Shown piece after piece: positions 8,103 to 19,346 of a DNA stretch of 64,000 bases. Both the position numbers and the translations under genes were made by a program. Each line of letters begins with the position of its first letter. The stretch's first letter is position 1. The stretch is from Halopseudomonas bauzanensis. Lineage in GTDB: Bacteria > Pseudomonadota > Gammaproteobacteria > Pseudomonadales > Pseudomonadaceae. The notes beneath the pieces were generated by a model, which was not told the origin of the DNA, made no database searches, and saw nothing but the letters and a program-made list of their open reading frames with translations. Location of the stretch: positions 124,001-188,000 of the forward strand of contig NZ_FOUA01000005.1 in assembly GCF_900114735.1 (NCBI RefSeq). The letters are read 5' to 3'.

Positions 8103-8420
8103 ATGAAAACAGCACTTCAGCATTACACCAGCCGGACAGCTGACAAATTCGTTGTTCGTCTTCCCGAGGGCATGCGTGACCGCATTGCCGAAGTTGCCAA
8201 GCAACATCATCGCAGCATGAATTCGGAGATCATCGCCCGGCTGGAGCACAGCCTGCTGGATCTGCCGAGCTTACCCGAGCATCCTTCGCGCCAGACTCTC
8301 GATGAACAGCGCCTGGAAGACCTGAACCATCCGGAGCGGGAATTGCTGCTGCGCTTCCGGGAAATGAGCCGTCGTCAGCAGAATGCGCTACTGGCTCTGC
8401 TGGCCAGCGAACAAGGCTGA
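8103..8420 (+). CDS. amrZ: ribbon-helix-helix regulator AmrZ (AlgZ)
   Basis: Arc/MetJ-type DNA-binding protein that in P. aeruginosa controls alginate, flagellar (fleQ), c-di-GMP and twitching genes. The 105-residue product contains [20 protein letters not shown] and [14 protein letters not shown], the ribbon and helices that are almost invariant in AmrZ, and a helical tail ([20 protein letters not shown]) matching the oligomerising C-terminus. I use ATG 8103; an in-frame TTG at 8097 has an AAGTGA closer to the normal spacing and cannot be excluded. It is followed by a strong terminator. Confidence 0.92.
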   Translation: MKTALQHYTSRTADKFVVRLPEGMRDRIAEVAKQHHRSMNSEIIARLEHSLLDLPSLPEHPSRQTLDEQRLEDLNHPERELLLRFREMSRRQQNALLALLASEQG

Positions 8421-8473
8421 AGTACGCTACGGCAGGCATGGCAAACCGCTCTGCCGCCCTATTCCTCAGCTAT

Positions 8474-8510
8474 AAAAAAACCCCGTCCAGGCAACTGAAC
8501 GGGGTTTTTT
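8474..8510. terminator. bidirectional terminator between amrZ and oadB
   Basis: A7, stem CCCCGT, loop, ACGGGG, T6. The A and T runs on both sides make it work in both directions, ending amrZ (+) and oadB (-). Confidence 0.9.
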
Positions 8511-8525
8511 CTATCGGGATATCGG

Positions 8526-9662
8526 TCAGCTGACGAAGGTCAACAGGATACCCGCCGCCACCGCAGAGCCAATGACACCCGCCACGTTCGGTCCCATGGC
8601 GTGCATCAGCAGGAAGTTCTGCGGATTCGCCTCAAGGCCGACCCGGTTGGATACCCGCGCAGCCATCGGCACCGCCGAGACACCGGCCGAGCCGATCAGC
8701 GGATTGATGGGGTGCTTGCTGACCAGATTCATCAGCTTGGCCATCAGTACACCACCCGCCGTACCTACGCAGAAGGCAACCATACCGAGCACCAGAATAC
8801 CCAGCGTCTTGAGCTGAAGAAATGAATCCGAGGACAACTTGGAACCCACCGCCAACCCGAGACCGATGGTCACGATGTTGATCAGCGCATTACGGCTGGT
8901 GTCGGCCAGACGCTCGACCACACCGCACTCACGCATCAGGTTACCGAAGCAGAACATACCTACCAGCGGCGCCGCATCCGGCAACAGCAGGGAGATCAGC
9001 AGCAACAGAACCAATGGGAACACGATCTTCTCGGTCTTGCTGACGGGCCGCAACTGCGTCATGACAATGGCGCGCTCCTTCTCCGTGGTCAGTGCCCGCA
9101 TGATGGGCGGCTGAATCAGCGGCACCAGCGCCATATAGGAATAGGCTGCGACCGCGATGGGTCCCAACAGATCCGGCGCCAGTTTGGAGGTCACGAAGAT
9201 CGAGGTGGGACCATCGGCACCGCCGATGATGGCGATGGAAGCCGCCTCGCGCATAGTGAACTCGAAGCCGGGAACGCCCCAAGCGGTCAGCACCAGGGCA
9301 CCCAGCAGCGTACCGAAGATCCCGACCTGGGCGGCAGCGCCGAGCAACAGTGTGCGCGGGTTTGCCAGCATGGGGCCGAAGTCAGTCATCGCGCCCACAC
9401 CCATGAAGATCAGCAGCGGAAATACACTGGTGGGAATACCGACATCATAGATAAGCCGGAGCAGACCGCCGACTTCCGCCATGCCCGCCACCGGCAGGTT
9501 GGCCAGGATGCCACCGAAGCCGATCGGAATCAGCAGCAGCGGCTCGAAGCCCTTGCTAATCGCCAGGTAAATGAGCATCAGACACACCAGGATCATGAAC
9601 GCCTGGCCGGGCGCGATCTGATACAGCCCGGTGGTGTGCCAGAGCACGGATAGCTTTTCCAT
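8526..9662 (-). CDS. oadB: sodium-pumping oxaloacetate decarboxylase, beta subunit
   Basis: Integral membrane subunit that decarboxylates carboxybiotin and exports Na+. The 378 residues are almost entirely hydrophobic helices. The family signatures are visible: [21 protein letters not shown] (Asp in the Na+ site), the re-entrant [15 protein letters not shown], and [16 protein letters not shown] near the C-terminus (about residues 323-338). The ATG is preceded by AGGAGACCACC and lies ten bases after oadA. It is the last gene of oadGAB and shares a terminator with amrZ. Confidence 0.96.
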   Translation of the reverse strand: MEKLSVLWHTTGLYQIAPGQAFMILVCLMLIYLAISKGFEPLLLIPIGFGGILANLPVAGMAEVGGLLRLIYDVGIPTSVFPLLIFMGVGAMTDFGPMLANPRTLLLGAAAQVGIFGTLLGALVLTAWGVPGFEFTMREAASIAIIGGADGPTSIFVTSKLAPDLLGPIAVAAYSYMALVPLIQPPIMRALTTEKERAIVMTQLRPVSKTEKIVFPLVLLLLISLLLPDAAPLVGMFCFGNLMRECGVVERLADTSRNALINIVTIGLGLAVGSKLSSDSFLQLKTLGILVLGMVAFCVGTAGGVLMAKLMNLVSKHPINPLIGSAGVSAVPMAARVSNRVGLEANPQNFLLMHAMGPNVAGVIGSAVAAGILLTFVS

Positions 9663-9672
9663 GGTGGTCTCC

Positions 9673-11457
9673 TCAGCCGATGGTCAACAAGGTGTCACCG
9701 ACCGATACCGCATCGCCCACCTTGACGTTGACCGTACCGACGACGCCCGCCTTGAAGGCGCGAATCTCGGTTTCCATTTTCATGGCTTCCAGGATCATGA
9801 CCAGTTCGCCTTCATCCACCTGCTCACCCGGCTGCACCAGCACCTTGAAGATATTACCAGCCAGCGAAGCCACTTGCGGATCGCCTCCGCCCGCTGCGGG
9901 GACAGCTGTAACCGGAGCTGGTGCCGCGTCACCGACCTGCTTGATGCCAGTGATATCACCGCCATCAGCTACTTGAACCACGAACTCCTTGCCATTGACC
10001 GTGACGGTATACACTTCCGGCTCACCCGGCTTGGTGCTGGCAGCCGCCAATTCCTGGCCGGTGGGTGCCGGCTCGAAGGCTGCCGGGTTACCGCGGTTCT
10101 CCAGGAACTTCAATCCGATCTGCGGGAACAGGGCGTAGGTCAGCACATCATCGATCTCGTTCGCTGCGAGCTTGATGCCCTTCTCTGCTGCCAGATTGCG
10201 CAACTCGATGGTCAGCTTGTCCATTTCCGGCTCAAGCAGATCCGCCGGGCGACAGGTAATCGCCTCCGCACCGTCGAGCACCCGCGCCTGCAGTTCGCTA
10301 TTGAAAGGGGACGGCGCCGCGCCGTATTCACCCTTGAGCACACCGGCAGTTTCCTTGGTGATGGACTTGTAACGCTCACCGGTCAGTACGTTGATGACCG
10401 CCTGGGTGCCAACGATCTGCGAGGTGGGGGTAACCAGAGGGATGAAGCCCAGGTCTTCACGCACCCGCGGAATTTCCGCCAACACTTCATCGAATTTCTC
10501 ACCAGCGCCCTGCTCCTTGAGCTGGCTTTCCATGTTGGTCAGCATGCCGCCGGGCACCTGCGCCACCAGAATGCGCGAATCCACACCTTTGAGGTTGCCC
10601 TCGAATTTTGCGTATTTCTTGCGTATCTCACGGAAATAGGCAGCGACCTCCTCCAGCAACTCCAGATTCAAGCCGGTATCCCGCGGCGTGTTCTGGAAAA
10701 TCGCCACGACCGACTCAGTCGGCGAATGGCCATACGTCATCGACATGGAGGAAATGGCCGTATCGACATTATCGATACCCGCTTCCGCCGCCTTGAGAAT
10801 AGCGGCAGTGGAGAGACCGGCGGTCGCGTGACATTGCATGTGCACGGGAATGCTCAGCGTCTGCTTGAGCCGTGTTACCAGCTCGAATGCCACATAGGGG
10901 TTGAGAATGCCAGCCATGTCCTTGATGGCCAGGGACTCGGCACCCATGTCCTCGATCTGCTTGGCCAGGTCGACCCACATCTCCAGCGTGTGCACCGGGC
11001 TGGTGGTATAGGAAATGGTACCTTGGGCATGCTTGCCGACCCGCCGCACCGCCTTGAGCGCAGTTTCCAGATTGCGCGGATCATTCATTGCGTCGAACAC
11101 GCGGAATACATCCACGCCATTGGTCGCCGCGCGCTCAACGAACTTTTCCACCACATCATCAGCGTAATGGCGGTAACCCAGCAGGTTCTGGCCGCGCAGC
11201 AGCATCTGCTGGCGGGTGTTGGGCATGGCTTTCTTCAACTCGCGGATACGCTCCCAGGGGTCTTCTCCCAGGTAACGGATACAGGCATCGAAGGTCGCGC
11301 CACCCCAGGATTCGACCGACCAGAAGCCGACCTGATCCAGCTTGCCGGCAATCGGCAGCATGTCTTCAAGACGCATACGGGTAGCGAGGATGGATTGGTG
11401 CGCGTCGCGCAGAATGACGTCGGTAATACCTAATGGCTGGTTTTTCAGGTCGGTCAT
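9673..11457 (-). CDS. oadA: oxaloacetate decarboxylase, alpha subunit (biotinyl)
   Basis: Carboxyltransferase that moves CO2 from oxaloacetate to biotin, giving pyruvate; cytoplasmic, docked on OadG/OadB. 594 residues: N-terminal HMGL-like TIM barrel starting at [19 protein letters not shown] (metal and catalytic Asp/His/Lys region, including AIKDMAGI and HMQCHATAG), a conserved PYC_OADA domain, an Ala/Pro linker near residues 490-520, and a biotinyl domain with EAMKMETE, the biotinylated Lys being residue 560. A related pyruvate carboxylase B subunit is the alternative, but the flanking oadG and oadB decide the assignment. Confidence 0.96.
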   Translation of the reverse strand: MTDLKNQPLGITDVILRDAHQSILATRMRLEDMLPIAGKLDQVGFWSVESWGGATFDACIRYLGEDPWERIRELKKAMPNTRQQMLLRGQNLLGYRHYADDVVEKFVERAATNGVDVFRVFDAMNDPRNLETALKAVRRVGKHAQGTISYTTSPVHTLEMWVDLAKQIEDMGAESLAIKDMAGILNPYVAFELVTRLKQTLSIPVHMQCHATAGLSTAAILKAAEAGIDNVDTAISSMSMTYGHSPTESVVAIFQNTPRDTGLNLELLEEVAAYFREIRKKYAKFEGNLKGVDSRILVAQVPGGMLTNMESQLKEQGAGEKFDEVLAEIPRVREDLGFIPLVTPTSQIVGTQAVINVLTGERYKSITKETAGVLKGEYGAAPSPFNSELQARVLDGAEAITCRPADLLEPEMDKLTIELRNLAAEKGIKLAANEIDDVLTYALFPQIGLKFLENRGNPAAFEPAPTGQELAAASTKPGEPEVYTVTVNGKEFVVQVADGGDITGIKQVGDAAPAPVTAVPAAGGGDPQVASLAGNIFKVLVQPGEQVDEGELVMILEAMKMETEIRAFKAGVVGTVNVKVGDAVSVGDTLLTIG

Positions 11458-11500
11458 AATGATATGGCCTTTATTTTGTAATTTTTTCTGGATGAGCTTT

Positions 11501-11758
11501 TCAGCTACGGCGGCGTGCGCGGTGCTGGCTGACAGCCGCTCCTATTACGGCGAGCATTTCGGAGTCGACCGGCTGCGCGATGGCGGCAGCCGCACGTTTC
11601 GGTGCAGCAATGGTGGGTGCGGCGTCAGGAAAGAAACGGCTGATGATGAAGGACATCAGGTTGATCAAGCCAACCAGCAGCACCAGAAAGACAAATACCG
11701 TTCCCAGCCCCATGAACATCAAATCAACGCCTTCCATCACCAGTTCGGAAGAGGTCAT
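11501..11758 (-). CDS. oadG: oxaloacetate decarboxylase, gamma subunit
   Basis: Small assembly subunit that anchors OadA to OadB and binds Zn2+. The 85-residue product has one N-terminal membrane helix ([20 protein letters not shown], about residues 14-33) and an Ala/Pro-rich cytoplasmic tail. I start at ATG 11758 ([15 protein letters not shown]), with GGAG about eleven bases upstream; the longer open frame runs into the leader hairpin. It is the first gene of oadGAB, 43 bases before oadA. Confidence 0.92.
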   Translation of the reverse strand: MTSSELVMEGVDLMFMGLGTVFVFLVLLVGLINLMSFIISRFFPDAAPTIAAPKRAAAAIAQPVDSEMLAVIGAAVSQHRARRRS

Positions 11759-11774
11759 TATTTTTCTATCTCCA

Positions 11775-11807
11775 TTAAAAAAGCGCACCACTTACGTGGA
11801 CGCGCTT
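11775..11807 (-). terminator. intrinsic terminator in the oadGAB leader (attenuator candidate)
   Basis: On the minus strand, stem AAGCGC/GCGCTT plus CCAC/GTGG around a GTAA loop is followed directly by TTTTTTAA. It ends only a few bases before the oadG Shine-Dalgarno (GGAG, 11770-11773), so no promoter can fit between the two and oadGAB transcription must pass through it. It may simply end mgtE transcripts, but its position fits attenuation. Confidence 0.7.
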
Positions 11808-11818
11808 CTTGAGGACAG

Positions 11819-11840
11819 ACGGAACGAGACACCATTCCGT
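11819..11840 (-). other. second hairpin in the oadGAB leader
   Basis: ACGGAA and TTCCGT form a perfect six-base stem with a ten-base loop, eleven bases upstream of the terminator hairpin and within the transcript expected from the promoter at 11858-11886. It could be part of an aptamer or antiterminator; its function is unknown. Confidence 0.5.
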
Positions 11841-11857
11841 CACTACAAAGCCGGGGT

Positions 11858-11886
11858 AATGTATCCTGATGTGACATCCTTGGCAA
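11858..11886 (-). promoter_or_regulatory. candidate sigma-70 promoter of oadGAB
   Basis: TTGCCA (11886-11881), seventeen bases, TACATT (11863-11858) on the minus strand. Transcription would start near 11851, giving a leader of about 93 bases that contains both hairpins. Confidence 0.5.
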
Positions 11887-11915
11887 TCAATGCGACACTG
11901 GAAAAGGCGCCGCGC

Positions 11916-13346
11916 CTATAGCAGAAACAGGGTAGCCAGCCCGAGAAAAATGAAAAATCCGCCACTGTCGGTGATGGCGGTAATCAGCACACTGGAGCCC
12001 AATGCCGGGTCGCCGCCGGTGCGCAGTCTGGCCAGAGGGATTACCACACCCATCAGCGCCGCCAACAGCATGTTCAGCAGCATGGCTGCCATCAATACGA
12101 CTGACAGCGCGACGTTGCCATAGAGAATGTAGGCAATGATCGCCAGCATCAAACCCCAGAACAGACCGTTGATCATCGCCACCCCCGCCTCCTTGCGCAG
12201 CAGCCGCTGACCGTGAGCGACCTGCACCTGACCGGTGGCGATGCCGCGGACAATCATGGTGATGGTCTGATTACCGGAGTTGCCACCAATGCCGGCGACG
12301 ATGGGCATCAAGGCCGCCAGCGCCACCAGTTGCTCAATGGCTCCTTCGAACAGACCGATTACCCGGGAAGCTATCAGCGCGGTACAGAGGTTGATTGCCA
12401 ACCAGGCCCAACGGTTGCGCACGGATTTCCAGACCGAGGCGAAGATGTCCTCTTCTTCGCGCAGACCGGCAGAATTGAGCGCTTCCGTCTCGCTTTCCTG
12501 ACGGATGTAATCAAGCACTTCATCAACGGTCAGGCGACCACATAGCACCCCACCGGCATCCACTACCGGAGCCGTTACCAGGTCATAGCGTTCGAATGCC
12601 TGTGCCGCTTCGCTGGCATGGGCCTGGGGATCGAAAATCACCGGGTCCGTAACCATTACCTCGGCCACCAGTGCATCCGGCGAGCTGACCAGCAGTTTCT
12701 TGATCGGCAGTACGCCCTGAAGCCGTCCATCATTATCGACAACGAACAGCTTGTCGGTATGGTCAGGCAGGATATCGAAACGGCGCAGATAGCGACTGAC
12801 CACTTCCAGGGTGACATCATCACGGATGGTCACCATATCGAAATCCATCAGCGCGCCGACTTCGTCCTCGTCGTAGGACAAAGCCGACCTGAGCCGCTCC
12901 CGCTGTTGGGCGTCCAGCATGTCCATCAGCTCGCGAACCACGTCCCGCGGCAGATCCGGCGCCAGGTCCGCCAGCTCATCAGCATCCAGCATATTGGCCG
13001 CAGCGATGATTTCCTGATTGTCCATGTCGGCAATCAGGATTTCGCGCACCGCGTCCGAGACTTCCAGCAGGATCTCACCATCGCGGTCATATTTGACCAA
13101 TTGCCAGACCGCCAGGCGTTCGGCCAACGGCAGGGATTCGAGAATATAGGCGACATCCGCTGAATGCAGTTCATCCAGCCGATGCTGCAGCTCGATCTGG
13201 TCCTGCTGCTGGAGGGGATTGATCAACCCGGGACCACCATGGCCGCGCACCAAGGCATCAGCCAGCCCGTGCCGTTCCAGCAACTGCACCACCTGATCGA
13301 CCCGGTCCTGCAGCCGCTCTGGGGATTTTCTGTTCAGCTCCGACAT
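11916..13346 (-). CDS. mgtE: magnesium transporter MgtE
   Basis: Mg2+ channel/transporter of the inner membrane. 476 residues: N-terminal MgtE_N superhelical domain (about 40-140), two CBS domains (about 140-265) acting as the Mg2+ sensor, a connecting helix, and five membrane helices with the pore signature GIGGNSGNQTITMIVRGIA. I chose ATG 13346 because GGAGGA lies seven bases upstream; an in-frame TTG at 13364 is less likely. The stop overlaps a small GGCG/CGCC hairpin followed by TTTT that may end part of the transcript. Confidence 0.95.
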   Translation of the reverse strand: MSELNRKSPERLQDRVDQVVQLLERHGLADALVRGHGGPGLINPLQQQDQIELQHRLDELHSADVAYILESLPLAERLAVWQLVKYDRDGEILLEVSDAVREILIADMDNQEIIAAANMLDADELADLAPDLPRDVVRELMDMLDAQQRERLRSALSYDEDEVGALMDFDMVTIRDDVTLEVVSRYLRRFDILPDHTDKLFVVDNDGRLQGVLPIKKLLVSSPDALVAEVMVTDPVIFDPQAHASEAAQAFERYDLVTAPVVDAGGVLCGRLTVDEVLDYIRQESETEALNSAGLREEEDIFASVWKSVRNRWAWLAINLCTALIASRVIGLFEGAIEQLVALAALMPIVAGIGGNSGNQTITMIVRGIATGQVQVAHGQRLLRKEAGVAMINGLFWGLMLAIIAYILYGNVALSVVLMAAMLLNMLLAALMGVVIPLARLRTGGDPALGSSVLITAITDSGGFFIFLGLATLFLL

Positions 13347-13452
13347 CGGTGCGTCCTCCGACAAGACAAGGCTCTGCGCAACCGCAAGACATAGCGGCTA
13401 TGATCAGTCTGGCAGGCTTTTACACAGCCATGATGACTGCATTCGCAGGACG

Positions 13453-13486
13453 AAAAAAAACCCACTGGATGTCCAGTGGGTTTTCT
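13453..13486 (-). terminator. terminator after tRNA-Arg(ACG)
   Basis: CCCACTGG / CCAGTGGG stem with a four-base loop. The minus strand ends in T8, just beyond the tRNA 3' end; the plus strand also has a T4. Confidence 0.9.
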
Positions 13487-13490
13487 CGTT

Positions 13491-13567
13491 TGGCGCACTC
13501 GGGAGGATTCGAACCTCCGACCGCTCGGTTCGTAGCCGAGTACTCTATCCAGCTGAGCTACGAGTGC
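13491..13567 (-). tRNA. tRNA-Arg (anticodon ACG)
   Basis: 77 bases with encoded CCA on the minus strand. Acceptor GCACTCG/CGAGTGC pairs fully; the anticodon stem CTCGG/CCGAG encloses CTACGAA, giving anticodon ACG (read as inosine, decoding CGN). It lies next to tRNA-Ser and rsmA, the usual pseudomonad order. Confidence 0.97.
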
Positions 13568-13665
13568 GTTGTTGGTGCGTATTATATAGGCTTTTAATTC
13601 CCTGTCAAATGTTTTTTTCTTTTAAATTCAAGAACTTAACAATTGACAACCTACAAATACAAAAG

Positions 13666-13756
13666 TGGCGGAGAGGGAGGGATTCGAACCCTCGACACCC
13701 TTTTGAGGTGTACTCCCTTAGCAGGGGAGCGCCTTCGGCCTCTCGGCCACCTCTCC
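13666..13756 (-). tRNA. tRNA-Ser (anticodon GCT)
   Basis: 91-base class II tRNA with a long variable arm on the minus strand. Acceptor GGAGAGG/CCTCTCC pairs fully; anticodon stem CTCCC/GGGAG around CTGCTAA gives GCT, decoding AGC/AGU. CCA is encoded. Confidence 0.97.
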
Positions 13757-13816
13757 GTAACACGCGCAGAATATTAACTGCGCGGCTGCGCTAATGCAAT
13801 GAAAAATTTAAGAAAA

Positions 13817-14002
13817 TTAATCATTTGATGCTTCGTCTTTTTCCTTTTGAATGCGCTGGTAGATTTCTTCGCGATGAACAGCCACTTCTTTCGGGGCGTT
13901 GACGCCGATACGCACCTGATTCCCCTTCACGCCCAGTACCGTTACGGTAACTTCATCACCTACCATCAGGGTCTCACCAACCCGTCTCGTCAAAATAAGC
14001 AT
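13817..14002 (-). CDS. rsmA: carbon storage regulator CsrA/RsmA
   Basis: Small dimeric RNA-binding translational regulator that recognises GGA motifs in mRNA leaders; in pseudomonads it is titrated by RsmY and RsmZ under GacA control. The 61-residue sequence [18 protein letters not shown]...[12 protein letters not shown] is typical, with the RNA-binding Arg44 equivalent in [14 protein letters not shown] lies seven bases before the ATG. Gene order lysC-rsmA-tRNA-Ser-tRNA-Arg is as in P. aeruginosa. Confidence 0.98.
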   Translation of the reverse strand: MLILTRRVGETLMVGDEVTVTVLGVKGNQVRIGVNAPKEVAVHREEIYQRIQKEKDEASND

Positions 14003-14214
14003 TCCATTTCTCCTTGCTCAATAATCAGGACACAGCTCTGCAATAAACCGGCTTGTTGCCTGTCAGCCGTCAAGCTTGCATGAATGTGACCACAACCGGC
14101 ACCGAGCGTTCGATGCCGTGGCCATTTCATGCTGATCGAGACCAACATGCGGGCACGACAGCCAGAAACCGTGCCCACCGAGATGACCGCGCGGCCGCCC
14201 CGTTATTCATGCCG

Positions 14215-15456
14215 TCAGATATGGTCGGAATCCTGCTCGGGTGCATCCAGCTCAAAGGCGGAATGCAAAGTACGCACGGCCAGTTCCAGGTATTTCTCAT
14301 CAATGACGACGGAAATCTTGATCTCCGAGGTGGAGATCATCAGGATGTTGATGCCGTGGCGCGATAACGCCTCGAACATCTTGCTGGCCACACCAGCGTG
14401 AGAACGCATACCTACGCCAACAATGGACACCTTGGCGATGGCACTGTCGCCCGCCACTTCACGAGCACCGATATCGGTCGCAACCTTGCGCAGGATTTCT
14501 TCGGTGCGCCGCTGGTCATTGCGATTGACGGTGAAGGTGAAGTCGGTGGTCTGATCCTTGGACACGTTCTGCACGATCATGTCGATTTCGATATTGGCGG
14601 CGCTGACCGGCCCCAGGATCTTGTATGCCACGCCGGGGGTATCCGGCACGCCGCGGATAGTCAGTTTGGCTTCGTCACGATTGAACGCAATGCCGGAGAT
14701 GACGGGCTGTTCCATTGAAAGATCTTCCTCAAGGGTAATCAGGGTCCCGGGACCCTCTTTGAAACTGTGCAACACACGCAGTGGCACGTTGTATTTGCCG
14801 GCGAATTCGACCGCGCGGATCTGCAGTACCTTGGAACCGAGGCTGGCCATTTCGAGCATTTCCTCGAAGGTGACCTTCTCCAGGCGGCGGGCGCTCTCCA
14901 CTACCCGCGGGTCCGTGGTATAGACGCCGTCCACATCAGTGTAAATCTGACATTCATCGGCTTTCAGCGCCGCTGCCAGCGCCACGCCGGTAGTATCCGA
15001 ACCACCACGACCCAGGGTCGTGATGTTGCCCTGCCCGTCCACGCCCTGGAAACCGGCGACAATCACTACCTTGCCGGCATCCAGTTCGGCGCGCAGTTTC
15101 GCTTCATCTATATGCTGAATGCGGGCCTTACCGAAAGAGCTATCGGTTTCGATGCGCACCTGGGCACCGGTATAGGAGATGGCGGGTATACCGATGGACT
15201 TGAGCTTCATGGCCAACAAGCCAATGGTGACCTGTTCGCCAGTGGACAGGATCACGTCCATTTCCCGCTGGTCCGGATCTGCACAGATGTCCCTGGCCAG
15301 CCCAATGAGGCGATTGGTTTCGCCACTCATTGCGGATACCACGATGACCAGATCATGGCCCTGAGCCTTGAACCCTTTGATTTTCTCAGCCACCTGGGCA
15401 ATGCGCTCCGCACTGCCGACCGAGGTACCCCCAAACTTCTGGACAATAAGTGCCAT
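14215..15456 (-). CDS. lysC: aspartate kinase
   Basis: Phosphorylates aspartate in the first step of lysine, threonine, methionine and diaminopimelate synthesis. The 413 residues hold the kinase domain (VQKFGGTSVG at 4-13, TTLGRGGSDTTGVALAA) and two C-terminal ACT domains that bind feedback inhibitors (about 265-405). I use ATG 15456, giving the family start MALIVQKFGG; the GGGAG is twelve bases upstream, slightly far, and TTG/GTG codons within that gap are too close to it. It lies 81 bases after alaS. Confidence 0.96.
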   Translation of the reverse strand: MALIVQKFGGTSVGSAERIAQVAEKIKGFKAQGHDLVIVVSAMSGETNRLIGLARDICADPDQREMDVILSTGEQVTIGLLAMKLKSIGIPAISYTGAQVRIETDSSFGKARIQHIDEAKLRAELDAGKVVIVAGFQGVDGQGNITTLGRGGSDTTGVALAAALKADECQIYTDVDGVYTTDPRVVESARRLEKVTFEEMLEMASLGSKVLQIRAVEFAGKYNVPLRVLHSFKEGPGTLITLEEDLSMEQPVISGIAFNRDEAKLTIRGVPDTPGVAYKILGPVSAANIEIDMIVQNVSKDQTTDFTFTVNRNDQRRTEEILRKVATDIGAREVAGDSAIAKVSIVGVGMRSHAGVASKMFEALSRHGINILMISTSEIKISVVIDEKYLELAVRTLHSAFELDAPEQDSDHI

Positions 15457-15537
15457 CTGTTGCACCAACTCCCAATGCGAAATCGGTTATCCCGACCGTT
15501 GTGTCGATCCGCCTGAAGCGGACCGACCCCTATTCAT

Positions 15538-18159
<2,622 letters not shown>

Positions 18160-18295
18160 AGGTCCCTTATCACGGATCAGGTCGGCCGGGCTATCGCCGG
18201 GCAGGACTCGTCATTATATAGGCATCGCAAGATAGCATGCATCCTGCGGTCAGTTCGTTTGTATCTATCGGAGCGATTAATGTTGCGTCGCGCGG

Positions 18296-19345
18296 TCAGG
18301 ACATGCCCGCGTAAGGATCGGCCACCCCATCCGCCGCACCGACCAGCGCCACGGCACGTACCGGCGCGCCGGCACGCAGACGCAGCAGCTCGGCAGTTTC
18401 CGGCGCCACCACCAGACTGCCCGCAGCGATGCGGCCAGCCGCTGCGGTGATGCGGCACTTGTCGCGCTCCCGGTTATGCACCAGGTAGGTCTGGGCATCA
18501 TCCCCCGGCGTGCCGGTGGCCAATATCAGCTGTTGGCTTTCATGGATACTGCGCACCTGGTTGCGCGGCGCCTCGATGGTGATCCCGCCATCAAAAATAT
18601 CGATATACCCCTGATAATTCAGCCCTTCCTCGGTGAGCATGGCCAGCGCCGGCTCCGAGTCCGGATGCACTCGCGCAATGGCGTCCCGCGCCTCCTGACT
18701 GAGGAAGCAGGTATACAGCGGGAATTTCGGCATCATCTCGGCAATGAATGTCTTGCTGCCGGTCCCGGTCAGGTAATCGGCTCGGGCAAAATCCATGCGA
18801 AAGAAATGCCGGCCCAGGCTGTCCCAGAACGGCGAACGCCCCTGCCGGTCGGACAGCCCGCGGATTTCCGCGATGATGCGCGGCGAGAAGTCATTGCCGA
18901 ATTCCGCCATATGAATGAAGCGCGCCTTGGACAGCAGGCGCCCATTCAGGCTATGCCGGTGAGGCACGCTCAGATACAGGGAGCACAGCGCCGTCGCGCC
19001 GGTCAGATCGTTATTCAGGAACAGTGTCGGTTGTTGACGATAGACATCCAACTCCCGATTGGCGGTCACCGTCAGGCCCACCCGGTAGCTGTACCAGGGC
19101 TCGCGCAAACCCGCGGCGGCGACCATGCCGCTGGTGCCCACCACCTGACCATCACCATCCTCGAGCACGAACAGGTAATCGGCATCCGCATTTGGCAGCT
19201 CGCCGGCAAAGCTCGCCGCTACCGTCTGTAGCCGTCGGCTCAGCCGCTCCTCGCTGGCCGGCAGGCTGGTCAAGCCCGACCCCACGCCCGAGGCCAGCTC
19301 CAGCAAAGCCGGCAGATCGTCCATTCGCGCTGCACGCACCAGCAT
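18296..19345 (-). CDS. aruG: arginine N-succinyltransferase, beta subunit
   Basis: One half of the heteromeric AruFG enzyme that succinylates arginine (and ornithine), the first step of the AST arginine-degradation pathway. 349 residues in the AstA/AruFG fold: MLVRAARMDDLPALLELA at the start, LFVLEDGDGQVVGTSGM, FWDSLGRHFFRMDFARADYL, and the Rossmann-like end IFDGGITIEAPR. GGAGG lies eight bases before ATG 19345, one base after the aruF stop. The next pathway genes aruB, aruD and aruE are not downstream. Confidence 0.95.
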   Translation of the reverse strand: MLVRAARMDDLPALLELASGVGSGLTSLPASEERLSRRLQTVAASFAGELPNADADYLFVLEDGDGQVVGTSGMVAAAGLREPWYSYRVGLTVTANRELDVYRQQPTLFLNNDLTGATALCSLYLSVPHRHSLNGRLLSKARFIHMAEFGNDFSPRIIAEIRGLSDRQGRSPFWDSLGRHFFRMDFARADYLTGTGSKTFIAEMMPKFPLYTCFLSQEARDAIARVHPDSEPALAMLTEEGLNYQGYIDIFDGGITIEAPRNQVRSIHESQQLILATGTPGDDAQTYLVHNRERDKCRITAAAGRIAAGSLVVAPETAELLRLRAGAPVRAVALVGAADGVADPYAGMS

Positions 19346-19346
19346 G

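Noticed and set aside
9631-11433. 600-codon open frame opposite oadA
   Set aside because: It mirrors the codon pattern of oadA in a high-GC sequence, has no ribosome site, and resembles no protein family.
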